A stretch of 64,000 nucleotides of DNA from Halobacillus ihumii (GTDB taxonomy: Bacteria > Bacillota > Bacilli > Bacillales > Halobacillaceae), in NCBI RefSeq assembly GCF_902726645.1, contig NZ_CACVAO010000001.1:1178001-1242000 (forward strand), read 5' to 3'. Shown piece by piece: positions 52,227 to 60,704 of this stretch. A model generated the notes under the pieces. That model did not search any database. It was not told the origin of the DNA and was given only the letters and a program-made list of their open reading frames with translations. The number at the start of each line of letters is the position of its first letter. The stretch's first letter is position 1. A program made the translations under genes and the position numbers.

Positions 52227-52904
52227 TTATGATTGTTTTAACTTATATATGTCTTTTTCTAATTGCTGAACTTTGCTGGATAAAAACTTCAATTCATTAG
52301 AATGATTTTCAATTACAGCATTACTTGTTTGTTTCGTGAGTAAATCTATTTTCTCGTTTAACTTCTTGAATCCAGCCTGTGTTTCTTGTCTAAAATCATT
52401 TATTTTTTGACTAAAACCGTTCATTTCTAACTTTGTGTCTTGCCTAAAATCTTTCATTTCTTGTCTGGAATCATTTAATTCTGTTTTGGTTTCTTGTCTA
52501 AAGTCACTCATTTCCTGCCTAAAACCATTCATTTCTATCTTTGTGTCTTGCCTAAAATCATTCATTTCTTGCCTGGAATCATTTAATTCTGTTTTGGTTT
52601 CTTGTCTAAAGTCACTCATTTCCTGCCTAAAACCATTCATTTCTATCTTTGTGTCTCGCTTAAAATCATTCATTTCTTGTCTGGAATCATTTAATTCTGT
52701 TTTGGTTTCTTGTCTAAAGTCACTCATTTCCTGTCTAAAACCATTCAATTCTAACTTTGTGTCTTGCCTAAAATCATTCATTTCCTGTCTAGAATCATTC
52801 AGTTCTAGTCTAAAATCGTTCATTTCCGCTTTGAAGTCCTGCTGTCCTTTTTCCAGTGTTTCTAATTTTTCAAAGATACGACTCACCAATGTTTCATTTT
52901 CCAA
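52227..52904 (-). CDS. Coiled-coil protein with 36-residue tandem repeats
   Basis: A protein of 225 residues, nearly all predicted long helix. The middle holds about three near-identical 36-residue repeats (units such as FRQEMSDFRQETKTELNDSR and QEMNDFRQDTK), also conserved as 108-nt DNA repeats. The C-terminus is a further coiled coil (NEKIDLLTKQTSN, LSSKVQQLEKDIYKL). No signal peptide. The start is TTG 52904 with AGGGAGGTG 8 nt upstream; the ATG seven codons earlier lies on the RBS itself. Such DNA repeats expand and shrink easily, so the length may vary between strains. Function unknown. Confidence 0.75.
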   Translation of the reverse strand: MENETLVSRIFEKLETLEKGQQDFKAEMNDFRLELNDSRQEMNDFRQDTKLELNGFRQEMSDFRQETKTELNDSRQEMNDFKRDTKIEMNGFRQEMSDFRQETKTELNDSRQEMNDFRQDTKIEMNGFRQEMSDFRQETKTELNDSRQEMKDFRQDTKLEMNGFSQKINDFRQETQAGFKKLNEKIDLLTKQTSNAVIENHSNELKFLSSKVQQLEKDIYKLKQS

Positions 52905-53007
52905 CAAAATCACCTCCCTGTTCATATTTTATATTATTCTACTCCAGCATTCCAGCTGAATTGTGAAAAGAAAATTCTAGATAGACCTTTGATGAATCCA
53001 TATAAAG

Positions 53008-53042
53008 AGGAATCCATTTTGCTCAAAGTGGATTCCTTTTTC
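53008..53042. terminator. Hairpin downstream of cobT
   Basis: AGGAATCCA pairs with TGGATTCCT (inner CTTT/AAAG can pair too). TTTTTC follows on the plus strand; CTTTATATG follows on the minus strand, where it would end cobT. Confidence 0.55.
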
Positions 53043-53091
53043 AGAAGATATAATGTTAACCAGCCAATTCATGTGTGATCTCCCATCCTAC

Positions 53092-54150
53092 TTACTTGTT
53101 GTCTTTTGAAGAAACACCTGCCGATTCAAATGTGGCCATTTCTTTCAACAATAAAGTAGCTGACTTTAAGATAGGGAATGCAACTGCTGCTCCTGTTCCT
53201 TCGCCAACTCCCATCCTCATATTGATCAGTGGCTGCTTTTCAAGTAATTCAATCGCTTTTCTATGACCAGGTTCAATAGACTGGTGACCGACAAACATAT
53301 AATCTATTACTCTCGGCGAAATCATTTTTGCAATAACCGCCGCTGTCGTTGAGATAAAGCCATCCACCAGTATTGGAACGCGGTAACTGGCTGCAGCAAG
53401 CATGGCTCCCGCGATACCGGCAATTTCCAACCCACCAACTTCCGATAATAAATCAATCGGGTCATGTCGATTAGGTTTTCTGTCTTCAATCGCCTTTTCT
53501 ATGATGTTCTTTTTATGTACTAGGCTTTCTTTTGTAAGACCTGTTCCCCTGCCTATAAGAGTATCAATCTGTTCACCGCTCACCACTGAAATAATAGCCG
53601 AACTAGCAGACGTATTTCCAATTCCCATATCACCGAGAATCAGGCATTTCGCCCCTTGTTCAATCATCTTCTTCCCTTGCTCATAACCTATTTCCAACGT
53701 TTCGATGGCTTCATTCCGTGTCATAGCATTTTCTTTTGCAAAATTCCCTGTCCCACGTCGTACCTTTTTAACAGTCAATCCTTTCCCAGCGAAATCCGAA
53801 TCAATCCCAATATCGACAATATCAAAATAAGCGTCTATGGACCTGCTTAGAACATTTATAGCCGCTCCATCGTTTAGAAAATTGCGGACCATTTGTTCGG
53901 TTACCTCTTTTGGATAAGCCGAAACTCCTTCAGCCGTCACACCATGATCGGCTGCAAATACGATTACACCAGGTCTTGAAACTTCCGGAAATGCACTTCC
54001 GGTCATCTCAGCCAACTCGACGACCAACTCCTCAAGCCGACCTAAGCTGCCAAGCGGTACAGTGAGCGAGTCTACATGGCTTTTCACTCGTCTACCGACA
54101 TACTTATCCAATTCAGGGATGGAAAAAGCCGATAATTTAGTTGCTGTCAA
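53092..54150 (-). CDS. cobT: Nicotinate-nucleotide:dimethylbenzimidazole phosphoribosyltransferase (CobT)
   Basis: A cytoplasmic enzyme of 352 residues that makes alpha-ribazole phosphate for the lower ligand of cobalamin. It has the typical VPLGSLGRLEELV start, FAADHGVTAEGVSAYP, LILGDMGIGNTS, and the catalytic Glu in MGVGEGTGAAVAFP near the end. The start is TTG 54150 with GGAGGGG 8 nt upstream; the frame's earlier TTG overlaps that RBS. No other cobalamin genes and no B12 riboswitch were seen nearby, so it may serve salvage only. Confidence 0.93.
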   Translation of the reverse strand: MTATKLSAFSIPELDKYVGRRVKSHVDSLTVPLGSLGRLEELVVELAEMTGSAFPEVSRPGVIVFAADHGVTAEGVSAYPKEVTEQMVRNFLNDGAAINVLSRSIDAYFDIVDIGIDSDFAGKGLTVKKVRRGTGNFAKENAMTRNEAIETLEIGYEQGKKMIEQGAKCLILGDMGIGNTSASSAIISVVSGEQIDTLIGRGTGLTKESLVHKKNIIEKAIEDRKPNRHDPIDLLSEVGGLEIAGIAGAMLAAASYRVPILVDGFISTTAAVIAKMISPRVIDYMFVGHQSIEPGHRKAIELLEKQPLINMRMGVGEGTGAAVAFPILKSATLLLKEMATFESAGVSSKDNK

Positions 54151-54187
54151 TCTAATCCCCTCCAAAATCTGAATCCTTCAGTAAAAA

Positions 54188-54211
54188 AAGGAGTCGTAGA
54201 AACTACTCCTT
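54188..54211 (-). terminator. Terminator after DUF1801/VOC pair
   Basis: AAGGAGT-CGTAG pairs with CTACTCCTT (minor bulge). On the minus strand TTTTTTTAC follows. Confidence 0.7.
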
Positions 54212-54219
54212 AAACTAAG

Positions 54220-54588
54220 CTAATTCTCGTTCAAAGCTATCGCTTCTTGAATGAGTGAAGTATAAGCTTCTGGCTGAATATCTTCAGCCTTCTTTACTTT
54301 TATATGTCGCATTGTTTTCCCTGTACCTTCTAATAACTCGTTCATGTCCTTATCTTGAAGTTCATTTCCTCTGTGAAAACCCAGATTAACATGTTTCTTG
54401 GCAGGTTGAAGATAACAAACTAAGCCATTATACGAATAGTTGGGCATAGACCATTTGTACTCTTCTATAAGCTTAGGTGAAGAATTAAGGATGATCTTTC
54501 TCAAAGAAAGTACAATAGTTTGTATATCATTTGGCAATCCTTCAATCAACTGATCAACTTCTTCAGTTGTTCTTTCTTTATCAGCCAT
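54220..54588 (-). CDS. DUF1801 protein (YdhG-like)
   Basis: A cytoplasmic protein of 122 residues. The pattern LPNDIQTIVLSLRKIILNSSP, EEYKWSMPNYSYNGLVCYL and HVNLGFHRGNEL is typical of the DUF1801/YdhG family with a TBP-like fold and unknown function. It lies 20 nt after the VOC gene on the same strand, so they form a small operon. RBS GGAGGAG precedes the ATG. Confidence 0.8.
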   Translation of the reverse strand: MADKERTTEEVDQLIEGLPNDIQTIVLSLRKIILNSSPKLIEEYKWSMPNYSYNGLVCYLQPAKKHVNLGFHRGNELQDKDMNELLEGTGKTMRHIKVKKAEDIQPEAYTSLIQEAIALNEN

Positions 54589-54608
54589 CTTTTTTCTCCT
54601 CCACCATA

Positions 54609-55004
54609 TTATTTTGTAAAGTTCAATTCCCAGGAGATTCCGTTTCTGTCCTTAACAATAGCATGTTTCGCTCCCCAGAATGTATCTTGCAGTTCCATTT
54701 GAACTTCTCCGTCCTTCGCAAGCTCGTCGTAAATTCTGGTGATCTCTTCTTCGCTATCGAGGTCAGGGCCAAGAAGGAGGTCACTGCCTTGAACAGTTTT
54801 CTTACCGAATACATCAGCCATGTATAAGATGCAATGCTCGTTGATATGTAACTCTGCGTGAATATACTTCCCCTCATGGCCTTTAAACATTTCAATGCCG
54901 TCAGATAGCTGTGTATTCTTAATTTCTCCACCGAACACTTTTTGATAGTACTCAATTTCTTCCTTACAATTCTCGATTCTGAGATGAGGTACAATTTTTT
55001 TCAT
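54609..55004 (-). CDS. VOC-superfamily protein (PhnB-like)
   Basis: A protein of 131 residues in the glyoxalase/VOC superfamily, PhnB-like. Sequence features are PHLRIENCKEEIEYYQKVFGGE at the start, ELHINEHCILYMAD, and AIVKDRNGISWELNF at the end. Activity unknown. It is the first gene of a pair with DUF1801. RBS GGGAGG precedes the ATG. It is a distant relative of the VOC protein at 24879-25277, not a recent copy. Confidence 0.8.
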   Translation of the reverse strand: MKKIVPHLRIENCKEEIEYYQKVFGGEIKNTQLSDGIEMFKGHEGKYIHAELHINEHCILYMADVFGKKTVQGSDLLLGPDLDSEEEITRIYDELAKDGEVQMELQDTFWGAKHAIVKDRNGISWELNFTK

Positions 55005-55138
55005 TACTTTTTCCTCCCTTGAAAGTTTTATGGTCCATTGTACTATGCATTATATAGAACATTATCTTCTAATCAAAATTTTGTTGAGAAAAATCACTTC
55101 CTAATCCAGAACAACGAGCAAATTACTAAGCTCCGCCC

Positions 55139-55309
55139 TTAACGATAAATAATCGTAATGGCAAAATAAAAAACCATGACTACGGTGATAAACGTGATAG
55201 CTTCAATAGTCTCATGTGTCGTATATTCCGATAAGTATAATAGAAAATAAAGTATCCAGGAAACGTATGAAACGCCGCCTAGTATGTAAAAAAACTTTTT
55301 ATCCTTCAT
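55139..55309 (-). CDS. 56-residue two-helix membrane protein
   Basis: A short frame in the gap before the kinase-like gene. It starts MKDKKFFYILGGVSYVSWIL, has two membrane helices (about 7-27 and 36-54) and ends ITIIYR. AAGGGG lies 7 nt before the ATG. Hydrophobic pattern, positive N-terminus and RBS support a real gene. No family recognised. Confidence 0.6.
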   Translation of the reverse strand: MKDKKFFYILGGVSYVSWILYFLLYLSEYTTHETIEAITFITVVMVFYFAITIIYR

Positions 55310-55439
55310 AACGATACCCCTTACAACTCTAATAATTGCTGCTAGTAGGATATACGATCGAATTTCACATCGGTTTCGTTATTTTTCTCCTGGTCATGGT
55401 GAGGGAATGAGAATAACCTGGTTGCATATAGGAAGAAAG

Positions 55440-56360
55440 CTATTTCATCATTATTCTTCTAATCTCACCAATTTTAAATTCGGTTATTTTTTTAATTTCA
55501 TCTTCAGATGTATACCCTTGAAAATACTTCTCTATTTCCCAAGCCAGCATCATTGTTGTATGGTCTACATAAAGAAACTCAAAGTCTTTTTTGTAATCTT
55601 CTTTTTCAATAAAATACTTCTTAGCCTCTAAAATATCTCTATAAGATTCAAACACAAATTGAATCAAGTCAGGGTTATAAATGTCCTGTAATAAAATCGT
55701 TATGTCCCTCAAGGGTGAACCATATGCCGCCCACTCCCAATCAATTAACCAAATCTGGTCTTTAGAACGGAATATATTTTCTAAATGAGGATCCCCATGT
55801 GTTAAAACTAAAGGACTTCTCACTTCAAAGTTATATAAATCTAGTTGTTTATAAGTATCTTCTAATGTTTGTACCCATTCAGGTTCTGCCCATTTATGAT
55901 GAGCACACAATTTCTCCGTTTCCTCTATACACCAGTTACGCCATTCTGATGTTATTCGGTGAGTAATTAATTCACTATCAGGCAGGTTGAGATTTGTGGT
56001 ATGTAGATCTGATAACCTTTGTAAGATTTCTACAATTAAACTTCTCTTATCTTTTATAGATAATTGGTCAAAAGTGATTTTTAGAGATGACCCTAGATCA
56101 CACATAAGAATGGCTTGAGGAGAGGAATCCCAAACTTCAATTAACTTACTGAACGGCGTAATATGATTTGATAGTGCCCCGTATATACCTACCTCATTAT
56201 TCCGTTCAGCTGCGAATTCTTTATATATGTATGTTCCTCTTTTATTTTCCTCATCTAACACATCAATTCTGAAAATACGACCTGCATGAGCACCGTCAAT
56301 AATTTTTTTGTGAAGAAGCTCCCATCCTTTTTCTTTAATTCTCTGTTCTAAATGTGTCAA
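55440..56360 (-). CDS. Aminoglycoside phosphotransferase-family kinase
   Basis: A cytoplasmic kinase-like protein of 306 residues (APH/choline-kinase fold). The catalytic loop LTHGDPHLENIF (about 195-206) and metal-binding LIDWEWAAYGSPLRDI (about 215-230) are intact. The N-lobe is less conserved. The substrate is unknown; relatives include kinases of sugars, choline and antibiotics, so resistance should not be assumed. TTG start with AAAGGAAAGG just upstream. It lies next to a GNAT gene on the same strand. Confidence 0.8.
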   Translation of the reverse strand: MTHLEQRIKEKGWELLHKKIIDGAHAGRIFRIDVLDEENKRGTYIYKEFAAERNNEVGIYGALSNHITPFSKLIEVWDSSPQAILMCDLGSSLKITFDQLSIKDKRSLIVEILQRLSDLHTTNLNLPDSELITHRITSEWRNWCIEETEKLCAHHKWAEPEWVQTLEDTYKQLDLYNFEVRSPLVLTHGDPHLENIFRSKDQIWLIDWEWAAYGSPLRDITILLQDIYNPDLIQFVFESYRDILEAKKYFIEKEDYKKDFEFLYVDHTTMMLAWEIEKYFQGYTSEDEIKKITEFKIGEIRRIMMK

Positions 56361-56398
56361 AAAACCTTTCCTTTCATTTTAGTTGATACAGATGTTTT

Positions 56399-56953
56399 CT
56401 ACTCAATCCGTTCGTGTTCCAAAACACTATATAGTAAAGAATCTCTCCAGCCATCCTTTATTAACATATCCTCACGAATTCGCCCTTCTTTAGTCATTCC
56501 TACTCTTTCTAATACCTTTATTGAGCCTATATTCCTAGGGTCACAAGTAGCATATATGCGATGAAGATTCAGTTCTTCAAAACCAAAATTAATCAATAGT
56601 CTGGCAACATCTGTCGCTATTCCTTTTCCCCAATAATCTGGATGAACAATATAGGCAATTTCCCCGGTTTTATTGGTAAAATCCCTAATATTAACCTCGC
56701 CAGCCCCAATCATTTCTTCACTATCCTTATTAACTATAGCAAGTACATACCTTGTTCTTGATTCTTTATTTGCATCGTTTAGGATTTGATTAACAAAGTA
56801 TTGTGATTCCTGTTCTGTATTAGGCCCCCATGGTTGATATTGACAAACTTTCTCTTGTGATGCATATTTATGGACTTCTACCCAGTCATTTTCGCTAATC
56901 TCTCTTAACAATAATCTATCGTTCGAAAGTGAAATTGTGTAACGGTTGATCAA
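56399..56953 (-). CDS. GNAT acetyltransferase, RimJ/RimL type
   Basis: A cytoplasmic acetyltransferase of 184 residues. The pattern LSNDRLLLREISENDW, GEIAYIVHPDYWGKGIATDV (acetyl-CoA motif) and RIYATCDPRNIGSIKVLERVGM is typical of the RimJ/RimL family that acetylates ribosomal-protein N-termini or small molecules. TTG 56953 was chosen because GGAGGGG lies just upstream; the ATG four codons earlier sits on the RBS. Confidence 0.85.
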   Translation of the reverse strand: MINRYTISLSNDRLLLREISENDWVEVHKYASQEKVCQYQPWGPNTEQESQYFVNQILNDANKESRTRYVLAIVNKDSEEMIGAGEVNIRDFTNKTGEIAYIVHPDYWGKGIATDVARLLINFGFEELNLHRIYATCDPRNIGSIKVLERVGMTKEGRIREDMLIKDGWRDSLLYSVLEHERIE

Positions 56954-57051
56954 GATCCCCTCCATTTAGCCCAGTTTACAGAACTAGCAACACTATCATA
57001 ATTCAGTTGAAAAGCTACTTAGTTAGTAGAGAAATTATTGACTCAATCCTC

Positions 57052-57480
57052 TTACTTAACTGAGTGGACGTGCTTAGTGTACTTGAAGGTCTCCTCTGCA
57101 TTAGCTGTTAAAAATTCAACTAACCCATCTAACGAACCTATAAACTTTTCAACCTCAGACAGCTGATAAAATGTGCTAGTGGTAGCAAAGTTATCAATTT
57201 CATTGCTGGGTGAATAAAGGATAACTCTTTTATTGAGTCCCAGTGCTAATCCTAATTCAATATGACTCCCTTTTCCCGCCGGTAATAACAAAACGATAAA
57301 GTCAGACTCAGCCACAGCATTTTTTTCTTGTTGACCAATTTCCTTAAGGTCTTCAAGTGTTGATACTTTTTTATGCTGGGTCCAATCATATGTTTGTACA
57401 TACCCTTGACTTTTCAACTGTTCACTCAAGTACCGTACGTTATCTATATTTTTGAAACTTGACGCAACATAAAACTTCAT
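57052..57480 (-). CDS. Nucleoside 2-deoxyribosyltransferase-like protein
   Basis: A cytoplasmic protein of 142 residues. FYVASSFKNIDNVRYLSEQL at the start, AVAESDFIVLLLPAGKGSHIELGLALGL in the middle and RVILYSP fit the nucleoside deoxyribosyltransferase / TIR-like fold (flavodoxin-like). The Glu of HIELG is where the family has its catalytic Glu. Substrate unknown. GGAGGG lies 5 nt before the ATG. It is a single gene. Confidence 0.75.
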   Translation of the reverse strand: MKFYVASSFKNIDNVRYLSEQLKSQGYVQTYDWTQHKKVSTLEDLKEIGQQEKNAVAESDFIVLLLPAGKGSHIELGLALGLNKRVILYSPSNEIDNFATTSTFYQLSEVEKFIGSLDGLVEFLTANAEETFKYTKHVHSVK

Positions 57481-57793
57481 CCTTACCCTCCGTTTCTATT
57501 GCCCCGTAACCCCATAATTGCTCCATATAAATTTTGTAAGTATCAGACATTCTATAGAATGGTTCGACTTACCTACTCAAAACTCCTTTATAAAAAAGCT
57601 TTGAACCTTAATCTCGAATGAATTTTTTCAAATCCCACCATCTGCACAATTACTCCACCGCATCACCCTTCATCCAACTAGGGAGTACCCCCTTTTCCAA
57701 AAATAGTCTATTACTATTTAATTCTATAATGGATTTAAAAAATGATTTCCTTTACATTAATATAGGAGACAATAGTACAGAAGGGGTGAGAAC
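57481..57793. other. Divergent promoter region
   Basis: About 310 nt without a gene between the deoxyribosyltransferase-like gene (minus) and the PdxH-like gene (plus). TATAAT at 57725-57730 is a good -10 for the plus strand but has no clear -35. No riboswitch recognised. Confidence 0.35.
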
Positions 57794-58447
57794 ATGAAGC
57801 AAACAAAGGATTTATTAAGAAGCTTAAAGTCTTTGGCCGGCCCTTTCCCTGATTTTCACAATGAAGATTTAACCGATAACCCTACAGATTTATTCTTGCA
57901 ATGGCTGCATCTTGCGATTGAGGAAGGTGTTCATGAACCTCATGCGATGACATTATCTACTGTTGATGAGAATGGGGCACCTGATGCGAGGGTCCTCATT
58001 CTAAAAGATGTTTCTCGTAATGAATGGTACTTTTCAACATCATCCACTAGTAGAAAAGGCGAACAATTGCAATCAAACCCAAAAGTTGCCTTAACGTTTT
58101 ATTGGCCAGAAATGGGGAGACAGGTTCGGATACGCGGAACTGCTTCCGAAATGGCCACAGAGGAAAATTCAAAAGATTTCTTGGAAAGGTCAAGCGAGGC
58201 TCGGGCTCTAGCTTTACTAAGAAAACAAAGCAAAGAAATGATACAACGCGAAGATCTGGATGAAGCATTATTGGGAACGAATGAATGGTTAAAACAAAAC
58301 CCCAATATGGTAAGCCCAAACTGGAAACTGTTTGCTGTCCTTGCAGATGAGGTGGAATTTTGGCAAGGGGATCCAGGCCGCAAACACAAAAGGGTACAAT
58401 ATCTTCGTAATGGTGGTCATTGGAATCATCGTTTGTTATGGCCTTGA
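57794..58447 (+). CDS. Pyridoxamine 5'-phosphate oxidase-like protein (PdxH type)
   Basis: An FMN-binding protein of 217 residues. It has the PdxH-type N-terminal region (FLQWLHLAIEEGVHEPHAMTL), the FMN motif PDARVLILKDVSRNEWYFST and the C-terminal signature EFWQGDPGRKHKRVQY...HRLLWP. This favours a true pyridoxine/pyridoxamine phosphate oxidase over the broad family, though Bacillus mostly makes PLP by PdxST, so it may serve salvage. RBS GGGGTG precedes the ATG. It is a single gene. Confidence 0.82.
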   Translation: MKQTKDLLRSLKSLAGPFPDFHNEDLTDNPTDLFLQWLHLAIEEGVHEPHAMTLSTVDENGAPDARVLILKDVSRNEWYFSTSSTSRKGEQLQSNPKVALTFYWPEMGRQVRIRGTASEMATEENSKDFLERSSEARALALLRKQSKEMIQREDLDEALLGTNEWLKQNPNMVSPNWKLFAVLADEVEFWQGDPGRKHKRVQYLRNGGHWNHRLLWP

Positions 58448-58527
58448 AAGTTATAAAAATCCCCCTCATAAGACAAACGCGCCCGCATATGTAAGTTAGG
58501 AAGTTACCTTTATTGAAGGTAACCTCC

Positions 58528-59001
58528 TCAATTAATCAATAAACTATAATAAAAATGTTTCTCATCCTTCTCATACCCAATTAATTCATATAAATGTTGT
58601 GCCTTATGATTGCTGCTGGCTGTTTCAAGTGTTAATTCTCTTGCACCTGATTCTAAGGCGTGTTCTTTGGCCTTTTGCATTAAACTCTTAGCTACTCCCA
58701 TTCTTCTCGCAGATTGATCAACGTACAGATCATTTAAGATCCATATTTTTGCTAGGTTGACTGATGAAAAGGATGGATAAAGCTGCACAAATCCTAATGG
58801 TTTTTCAAAGCTTTCTTGTTTTTCGATGGCCAGAAAAATCACGGATTGTTGATGTTCCATTCTTTCACGAATAAACTTTTTTCCTTCCTCTACGTTTGAT
58901 GGCTGTTCGTAAAAGACCCGATATTTGTCAAAAAGTTCGGCAACTAAATCTATTTGATCCAGGTCTGCTTTTATAAGCACAATGTTTTCATCATTAGTCA
59001 T
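58528..59001 (-). CDS. GNAT acetyltransferase
   Basis: A cytoplasmic acetyltransferase of 157 residues: LGFVQLYPSFSSVNLAKIWIL, then NDLYVDQSARRMGVAKSLMQKA (acetyl-CoA motif A) and NHKAQHLYELIGYEKDE (motif B). Substrate unknown. GGAGG precedes the ATG. It lies about 80 nt downstream of the D-Ala-D-Ala ligase gene on the same strand and might be transcribed with it. Confidence 0.82.
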   Translation of the reverse strand: MTNDENIVLIKADLDQIDLVAELFDKYRVFYEQPSNVEEGKKFIRERMEHQQSVIFLAIEKQESFEKPLGFVQLYPSFSSVNLAKIWILNDLYVDQSARRMGVAKSLMQKAKEHALESGARELTLETASSNHKAQHLYELIGYEKDEKHFYYSLLIN

Positions 59002-59080
59002 AGTATTTCCTCCAAGGTTAAAGTTAAGGGTTAATTTGGATGGTTTGCAAGTACTGATAACATTAGAATAACTAACATAC

Positions 59081-60178
59081 TTAGTCCACAGAATTTTTTA
59101 ACTCATGGTCTGCTTTATGGCGCTCTATAGCCAATTCGATTAACCTTTCAATCAGTTCAGGATACTTGATTCCACTTATTTCCCACAGCTTAGGATACAT
59201 ACTGATTTTTGTAAAACCAGGCAACGTGTTGACCTCATTAATCACAAGCTCTCCATTTTCCAAAAGAAAGTAGTCGACTCTTGCTAGGCCTTGGCATTCT
59301 AAAGTTTCAAATGCCTTCACAGAGTTTTCGCGTATCATATCCTCTTGTTCTTTGCTTACATCGGCTGGTATTTTTAATATAGCTCCACTCTCATCAATGT
59401 ACTTTGTCTCATACGAATAAAAGTCCCCATTCGTAAGAATCTCGCCGGGTAATGATGCTTCGGGGTCTTCATTACCTAATACCCCGCATTCTATTTCTCG
59501 ACCTATCACGTTTTCTTCAAGCAATACCTTGTGGTCATATAACATAGCCGTCTTTAATCCATTTAGGTAATCTGTTTCGTTTTGCACTTTACTTACACCA
59601 ACTGAAGAACCTTGATTTGCAGGTTTAATAAAAAACGGCGTACCTATTTTCTCTTTCACCTGTTCAAATGCAGGGTATTTTTTCTCGGACTTTTTCACAG
59701 ATATCCATTTAGCCACTTTGAATCCTGAGGCAGCTAAAAGCCTTTTTGCTAAATCCTTATCCATACAGATAGCTGAGCTAAGAACATTAGGACCCACATA
59801 CGGGATATTGGCCATACGAATCATGCCTTGCACACTTCCGTCCTCACCTAAAGGACCATGTAAAATAGGAAAGATAACATCTAATTGTTCAAAAGCCTCC
59901 GAACTATTCACATTGAGAATTTGATTATTTTCCCTGCCTGGTACAACTGCAATATTCTTATTTGTTTTGTTTAGTTCAATAAATTTAGGATTATCTTCAT
60001 TGAGTAAGTACTGTGTGTTGTTCGTTAAATGCCAGTTCCCTTGTTTATCAACGCCAATGAGTGTAACTTCATATTTTTCATGATCAATGGCTTCCATAAT
60101 GTTTTTAGCAGATTGAAGTGACACTTCATGTTCTGAAGATTTCCCTCCAAACAGTAAGCCAACTTTAATTTTCCCCAT
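59081..60178 (-). CDS. ddl: D-alanine--D-alanine ligase
   Basis: A cytoplasmic ATP-grasp ligase of 365 residues that makes D-Ala-D-Ala for peptidoglycan. N-terminal LFGGKSSEHEVSLQSAKN, ATP site KPANQGSSVGVSKV, central FYSYETKYIDESG and C-terminal NEVNTLPGFTKISMYPKLWE are typical. The Tyr in the YETKY loop is as in ordinary Ddl; VanA-type D-Lac ligases have His there. ATG 60178 was chosen with AAAGGAG 9 nt upstream. murF is not adjacent as it often is, so this may be a second copy. Confidence 0.92.
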   Translation of the reverse strand: MGKIKVGLLFGGKSSEHEVSLQSAKNIMEAIDHEKYEVTLIGVDKQGNWHLTNNTQYLLNEDNPKFIELNKTNKNIAVVPGRENNQILNVNSSEAFEQLDVIFPILHGPLGEDGSVQGMIRMANIPYVGPNVLSSAICMDKDLAKRLLAASGFKVAKWISVKKSEKKYPAFEQVKEKIGTPFFIKPANQGSSVGVSKVQNETDYLNGLKTAMLYDHKVLLEENVIGREIECGVLGNEDPEASLPGEILTNGDFYSYETKYIDESGAILKIPADVSKEQEDMIRENSVKAFETLECQGLARVDYFLLENGELVINEVNTLPGFTKISMYPKLWEISGIKYPELIERLIELAIERHKADHELKNSVD

Positions 60179-60704
60179 TTTATCTGACTCCTTTTTCGTT
60201 AAAATGCTCACAAATAAAGACTTCTACATACAAGCTTACTCCACAGGACTTCCCGCTCTTAATGTACTTATTCAAATTATGCAGTTGCCATTCTCCTTAT
60301 TTTGTTCCCCTAATCATGTGCTTAGATTTTACTTGCCACATAAAATCCCCGTGTGTCTGTAACTTACAACTTTGATTAGACAGGTATTCGAGAAACAGAT
60401 CAGATTTAATATTACTGCAAATTTTATTGTGTTAATATCACTTCAAATGACTTAAAAGATGGTAGTGATGATAAATATCAGATTATACTGTTTACGAAAA
60501 GCTCAAATAGCCCACTTTAGTGCTCACACTCCGCCCAACTTCGCTCCGCTCCCTGATGCCCATAAACTCTTATCTATAGGAAATCAACCATTATGTGGGC
60601 TGTACATGATTCCGATGCTTTTTCTAAATGAATTAGTGCCTTCATTTTCTAAACCATAAGCGTCCGTAAATGTAGGGTGGGAGTTCACCGCCGCAAATGA
60701 AACC
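60179..60704. other. Intergenic region without a clear gene
   Basis: About 525 nt. A 66-codon plus-strand frame (60459-60659) with Pro- and Leu-rich content has no good RBS and no recognisable domain. No terminator-type hairpin was recognised. It probably contains the ddl promoter. Confidence 0.35.

Noticed and set aside
52390..52820. CRISPR-like repeat array
   Set aside because: The 108-nt repeats keep one reading frame and encode a coiled coil with RBS and stop; they are coding repeats.
55440..56360. Aminoglycoside resistance gene
   Set aside because: The APH fold is clear, but sequence alone cannot tell antibiotic kinases from sugar or choline kinases, so no resistance is claimed.
60459..60659. 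66-codon open frame, plus strand
   Set aside because: No RBS and composition unlike the neighbours; treated as non-coding.
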